From assembly GCA_003139735.1 (NCBI GenBank), contig PLGA01000286.1:1-9585 (forward strand): a stretch of DNA of 9,585 nucleotides, read 5' to 3'. Below, piece after piece: positions 6,686-9,585 of the stretch. Both the position numbers and the translations under genes were made by a program. Each line of letters begins with the position of its first letter. Within the stretch, counting starts at the first letter, position 1. The notes beneath the pieces are model-generated. The model ran no database searches. It was given only the letters and a program-made list of their open reading frames with translations, and was not told where the DNA came from. Source of the stretch: Bryobacterales bacterium. Lineage in GTDB: Bacteria; Acidobacteriota; Terriglobia; Bryobacterales; Bryobacteraceae.

Positions 6686-7490
6686 CCGCGCGGCTGACTG
6701 CTGAACGATCACCCAGGGGAGCCGACGGGGGTGACGGAGCGGGAACCTCCGCCGGCCACAAAAAAATGGTTCCAAGTGATCTAATTCCCAGCCTTGCCCA
6801 CTGCCGGCATACACGGCATTGAACATTGCAATTGGAAGCGCCGGACGCTTCGCTTCTCAGCTCCCCAACCGCCGGTTTCTCCGACGGCCGGATCGATGCC
6901 TCAAAGCTCGCCGCAACTCTCTTCCATTCGGGGCCGGTCGCTCGTAACGGCCTTTCCCTCACCCGAAAAGGCTCTCGCTTTCACGAGATCCGTTCCGGGG
7001 TCAAAGGTCCCGGCCTGCTACTTCGCTTCCTCGCTCGCCGCTTCCTGCGCCCGTTCGGCCCGAACCTCAGCTGCCGGTCCCGGTTTGCCCCGGTCCCGGC
7101 GGCCTCATCGGTCCACGCCCGTTACGCCGCCTACGGCTCGCGCGCCTGGCTGCGCTTCCCGTTTCCGCTCCCCTTCAGGATTCTTAGGTCCCTCAGGATC
7201 ATAGCTTCCGCGGAATTCGCCGCCCGCCGGCCCGCCTTCCGACACGCCCGATCTCCCTTCGCTCCCCGCAGCCATTTCTATTTCTAGGTTCGGCTACGGA
7301 TCAACGCTCCGGGTCCGCTACGTTTCGTAGGCTTGCTGTTCCTCAAACCTCTTGGAACCTTCATCAATATGCGCCAAAACGAATCCCGCGTCAAATTGTT
7401 TTCGACCCGCAACGGCACTTTTCCTCAACTTTTATCTGCTTTGTTTTCCGGCAGCTTACGGGGTTTGGGACGTGGATCGTTTGTGGATAA
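6686..7490. other. About 800 bp with no convincing gene
   Basis: No reading frame here has a good start signal, codon pattern or recognisable product. The part from about 6835 to 7290 is pyrimidine-rich on the plus strand (purine-rich on the minus), with short repeats of GGTCCCGG (for example near 7003, 7075 and 7092) and small adjacent hairpins (6932-6936 with 6948-6952; 6950-6955 with 6967-6972; 6973-6977 with 6984-6988). A 56-codon minus-strand ORF (7105-7275) of low-complexity Gly/Glu/Arg composition has no ribosome site. The part after 7340 is noticeably more AT-rich. It may be degraded sequence, a dispersed repeat or an unannotated RNA. Confidence 0.5.
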
Positions 7491-7513
7491 AACAACGCCC
7501 CAAGGGGCTGTTT
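7491..7513 (-). terminator. Possible intrinsic terminator after Asp-box gene
   Basis: Just past the stop codon, the minus strand reads AACAGCCCC, TT, GGGGC, GT, TGTT followed by TTAT: an imperfect GC-rich hairpin ending in a short T-rich stretch. The loop is very tight, so the stem probably opens at its tip. It suits the end of the GAF/Asp-box operon. Confidence 0.4.
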
Positions 7514-8628
7514 CAGGGCGCCAGCTTCAGAATCATGCCGTTGTTGGTGGCCAACCACAAGGCATCTTCGCCGGCGCCCCCTAGAAAGACCCGGTTGGCG
7601 GTTGCCCGGTAATCCATGCCGGTCGGGGTCCATGTCGTGAGATCCCGGCTCATCAGAACCTTCGCCTTTTGGGGCACCACGTTGCGCAGCTTGCTGGCGA
7701 TCTCGATGCCCGCCAGATAGTAGGCGCCGCCCGGCGTTACCCAAACGTCGCTGATAAAGAAGTGCTCATCATGGTAGACAATTTGGTTCTTCCCGGATGG
7801 CCACTCGATTCGAAACACCTCGCTGGGGTATTGAAACGACTGGTCGTGCTCAATCAAGCCAAGCCCAAAATGCGGAGGGCTGAATCGCGACCGAGTGATC
7901 TCCCCGAACATTGAGGTGGAATCCGCCTTCCATGTCTTTCCGCCATCGAAAGTCTGAAGCGTGAGAGAAAGGTGCGGAGTCTCGCGGGCGCCGACGGCGG
8001 TGGCCGGTTCGAGCCAGTCCGGAAGCCGCTCGCGCCGGATCGGTTCATTCGCCCCGGTGATCAGGCCGGCCTGCGGGTTGGCAAAGGCGATCCAACTGTA
8101 GGCGCTGTATAGGGGATTGCCCGGTTGGCTGGCCGCCGCCGCTACGGGAGTCCAGTGTTGCGCGCCGTCGTGCGTTTCAAGGACCGTTCGATTGGTGCAT
8201 GCGGCCCACCCCCTGCTCTCGTCGGCGAAGTACACCCGCAGCGCCTGCGCCTGCGAGGAAACCTTCGGCAGTTTGGTCCAGCTCTTCCCAGCGTCGCCGG
8301 TCCGCCACAGGCCCTTTTCCGTCACCATCCAGCCGAGGTTATCGTTCAGGAAAAACAGCGAGAACGGCTCTTCCTTCAGCGGCGTTAACTGCCAGTGCGC
8401 GCCGCCATCGGAGGTGACCACAGCCACCGGCTTGCGGCGGGTCCCCTCCTCGATGACGCCCACCGCCACGCCATGGGACGCGGACGGGCATTGAAAATCG
8501 TCGATGCTCAGGGTGGATTTCATCTGGTCGTACAGATATTGCATCTGCCAGCGCTGGGCGCCAAGCGGCGCCGCGCAGACCGCCATTGCGAACAGCGCGA
8601 GAATGGACCGGACTGATTGGGAAGCCAC
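7513..8628 (-). CDS. Secreted Asp-box (BNR/Ycf48-like) beta-propeller protein
   Basis: A 371-residue exported protein. The GTG at 8628 begins a signal peptide (MASQSVRSILALFAMAVCAA, probable cleavage after LGA at 22-24). The mature part carries repeated Asp-box motifs of the form S/T-x-D-x-G-x-x-W: TSDGGAHW (72-79), RTGDAGKSW (109-117), ETHDGAQHW (151-159), QTFDGGKTW (225-233), and a weak SRDLTTW (327-333). Such motifs sit at blade turns of propellers like Ycf48, sortilin and sialidases; no sialidase active-site arginine triad is evident, so a binding or assembly role is likelier than catalysis. An AGGA sequence 4 nt upstream and the 5-nt gap after the GAF gene support this start and an operon. 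The frame is open further upstream to 9081, but that part is antiparallel-frame shadow of the GAF gene. Ligand unknown. Confidence 0.82.
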   Translation of the reverse strand: MASQSVRSILALFAMAVCAAPLGAQRWQMQYLYDQMKSTLSIDDFQCPSASHGVAVGVIEEGTRRKPVAVVTSDGGAHWQLTPLKEEPFSLFFLNDNLGWMVTEKGLWRTGDAGKSWTKLPKVSSQAQALRVYFADESRGWAACTNRTVLETHDGAQHWTPVAAAASQPGNPLYSAYSWIAFANPQAGLITGANEPIRRERLPDWLEPATAVGARETPHLSLTLQTFDGGKTWKADSTSMFGEITRSRFSPPHFGLGLIEHDQSFQYPSEVFRIEWPSGKNQIVYHDEHFFISDVWVTPGGAYYLAGIEIASKLRNVVPQKAKVLMSRDLTTWTPTGMDYRATANRVFLGGAGEDALWLATNNGMILKLAP

Positions 8629-8633
8629 GAGTC

Positions 8634-9230
8634 CTATTGTTTCACTGGAACCGGCCCCGTGGGAAGGGCCAGTTCCACCGGCTCCCCCGAGCCGGGCGCG
8701 ACAGAGGCCATGCGCGCCAGGACCAGGACGCATCCCATCTGCTCTCCCACCGTGGTGATGCCTTCCATTTCGTCGCCCGTGTGCTGATGCGGCAGGCGAT
8801 GCTGCAAGTTGATCACGCCCACAACGCGATTGCGCGCGATCAGAGGGGCCGAAAGGAACGCTTCGAACTTGTCTTCGGGGAGCTCGCCGAAGGACTTGAA
8901 CCGCGAATCCTTGTACGCCTCGCGCGAAATGGCCAGCAGCCGGCGCTCGCGCGCTACCCAGCCCGTGAGGCCCTCGGTGAGCCTCAGACGAACCTTGCCG
9001 ATGGCGGTCGGGTGCGGCGTGTTGGCCGCGCACAGCACCAGTTCGTCGTTCTCCAAGACATAGACCAGACAGGAATCGCACTGCGTGAACTCGACCACCA
9101 ACGACACGATCCCCTTCAACACCTCTTGAAAGCTCAGCTCCCGCACCATCAGCCTGCTGACCTTCTGGAAGAGGCGCAACTGCTCTTCGGTCTTTTGCAG
9201 GCGCAATTCGAGATCCCTGGGCTTCGGCAC
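8634..9230 (-). CDS. GAF-domain protein without output domain
   Basis: A 198-residue cytoplasmic protein. Residues about 5-33 form a short amphipathic, probably coiled-coil, helix (LELRLQKTEEQLRLFQKVSR), followed by one GAF domain (about 35-172) with CDSCLVYVLE, LRLTEGLTGWVARERR, LPEDKFEAFLSAPLI and RNRVVGVINLQHR. This GAF type resembles the sensory domains of PtsP-like and GAF-ANTAR proteins, but no ANTAR, kinase, cyclase or DNA-binding domain follows; the last 25 residues are Pro/Val/Gly-rich. It may bind a small ligand or act through protein contact. The start is GTG 9230, exactly 6 nt after a consensus TATAAT, so a leaderless mRNA is predicted. It heads an operon with the Asp-box gene (5-nt gap) and is divergent from the JAMM-like gene. 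Confidence 0.88.
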   Translation of the reverse strand: MPKPRDLELRLQKTEEQLRLFQKVSRLMVRELSFQEVLKGIVSLVVEFTQCDSCLVYVLENDELVLCAANTPHPTAIGKVRLRLTEGLTGWVARERRLLAISREAYKDSRFKSFGELPEDKFEAFLSAPLIARNRVVGVINLQHRLPHQHTGDEMEGITTVGEQMGCVLVLARMASVAPGSGEPVELALPTGPVPVKQ

Positions 9231-9236
9231 AACCTC

Positions 9237-9242
9237 ATTATA
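9237..9242 (-). promoter_or_regulatory. Putative -10 element TATAAT for GAF operon (leaderless layout)
   Basis: A perfect TATAAT on the minus strand, six bases (gaggtt) before the GTG start. An 8-bp palindrome GTCCGGAC (9246-9253) lies directly upstream and could be an operator half-site, though it is short. A clear -35 is not seen. Confidence 0.6.
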
Positions 9243-9297
9243 GACGTCCGGACAAACCGATGACGGCCGGCATTTGGGCCGCCTGCCGCCAATCGCC

Positions 9298-9303
9298 TAC
9301 AAT
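9298..9303 (+). promoter_or_regulatory. Putative -10 element TACAAT for JAMM-like gene
   Basis: TACAAT lies 11 nt before the ATG at 9315; an AAGGAA sequence (9305-9310) lies between, 4 nt from the ATG. The predicted leader is only a few nucleotides, so that AAGGAA may be too close to the 5' end to work as a full ribosome site. Confidence 0.45.
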
Positions 9304-9314
9304 CAAGGAATCCG

Positions 9315-9585
9315 ATGGAGAGAAGCAAGGACGTCCCCCTGATTTCGTGGAGCGCGCCGCAGTGCCCGTTCGAAATCCACTACTCCCCCAGGGTGCTCGA
9401 CGACATTCGTCTGGCGGCGGTCGACGCCTTTTTCCTGGCGCCGCATGGCGGTGTTGAGATCGGCGGCGTCCTGTTGGGGGATCTTGAGGGGAAGCGGCTC
9501 CGGATTACCGGTTACGCCCCCGTCGAGTGCGAGCACGCCCGCGGGCCCTCCTTCACGCTGTCCGATCGCGACCGGGAGCGGCTGG
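9315..9585 (+). CDS. Probable JAMM/MPN-domain (Mov34-like) protein, 3'-truncated by window edge
   Basis: Only the first 90 residues are visible. After an N-terminal part (FEIHYSPRVLDDIRLAAVDA, 19-38), the segment GGVEIGGVLLGDLEG (45-59) followed by RLRITGYAPVECEHA (61-75) resembles the first strand and helix of JAMM/MPN domains, in which Glu48 would be the conserved glutamate; the zinc-binding HxH...SxxD motif would lie beyond the window. The family includes metal-dependent isopeptidases and related non-catalytic proteins. The ATG at 9315 is chosen for AAGGAA just upstream and the TACAAT hexamer. It is divergent from the GAF operon across 84 bp. The assignment depends on a short match and must be treated as tentative. 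Confidence 0.6.
   Translation, partial: MERSKDVPLISWSAPQCPFEIHYSPRVLDDIRLAAVDAFFLAPHGGVEIGGVLLGDLEGKRLRITGYAPVECEHARGPSFTLSDRDRERL

Noticed and set aside
6750..6756. A7 run (T7 on the minus strand) as an intrinsic terminator
   Set aside because: No stem-loop lies next to it on the minus strand.
6531..6962. Upstream extension of the 43-codon ORF to a 187-codon frame
   Set aside because: The upstream part lacks a start signal and overlaps the better supported 48-codon ORF; the strong GGAGG precedes the ATG at 6530.
7105..7275. 56-codon minus-strand ORF rich in Gly, Glu and Arg
   Set aside because: No ribosome site, low complexity, and third-position GC no higher than the surrounding DNA; it follows from the purine bias of that strand.
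8629..9081. Upstream extension of the Asp-box protein reading frame
   Set aside because: It overlaps the GAF gene on the same strand in another frame, and a signal peptide begins at the GTG at 8628.

Overview
The window looks like chromosome of a GC-rich acidobacterium of the Solibacter/Bryobacterales type. The main clue is the large secreted protein at 1453-4140, which ends in the roughly 230-residue domain known as TIGR03437, a family greatly expanded in Candidatus Solibacter and relatives. High GC and several GTG/TTG starts fit this. The assignment is inference from the proteins; no rRNA is present.

Layout. (1) 1-1378, plus strand: the 3' part of ubiX (flavin prenyltransferase) joined by an ATGA stop/start overlap to monofunctional pheA (prephenate dehydratase). 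(2) 1453-4140, plus: a secreted protein with six NHL propeller repeats, an IPT/TIG domain, two Ig-like domains and TIGR03437. (3) 4177-4896, minus: rsmE (16S rRNA m3U1498 methyltransferase), convergent with the NHL gene across a perfect 20-bp palindrome. (4) 4897-5120: an intergenic region with a long nested inverted repeat. (5) 5121-5996, plus: a class IV PLP aminotransferase/lyase. (6) 6673-5980, minus: a micro-operon of two very small ORFs (48 and 43 codons) and a 140-residue exported protein, joined by two ATGA overlaps; its 3' end overlaps the aminotransferase tail by 17 bp. (7) 6686-7490: about 800 bp with no convincing gene. (8) 9230-7513, minus: a GAF-domain protein and a secreted Asp-box (BNR/Ycf48-like) propeller, 5 nt apart. 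(9) 9315 to the window end, plus: the start of a probable JAMM/MPN-domain protein, divergent from the GAF gene.

The most striking overall pattern is in the starts. Four genes (rsmE, the aminotransferase, the 48-codon ORF and the GAF gene) have a TATAAT/TAGAAT hexamer ending exactly 6 nt before the start codon, which predicts leaderless mRNAs. Their starts are TTG, GTG, ATG and GTG, and three of the four have no Shine-Dalgarno sequence. This layout supports the otherwise easily missed 48-codon ORF as the first gene of the micro-operon. Genes inside operons (pheA, the 43-codon ORF, the exported protein) instead carry good GGAGG sites.

Functionally, ubiX-pheA ties aromatic/chorismate-derived metabolism together. 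The NHL and Asp-box proteins are exported propellers of unknown ligand. The GAF and JAMM genes suggest signalling or processing roles that cannot be specified from sequence alone.
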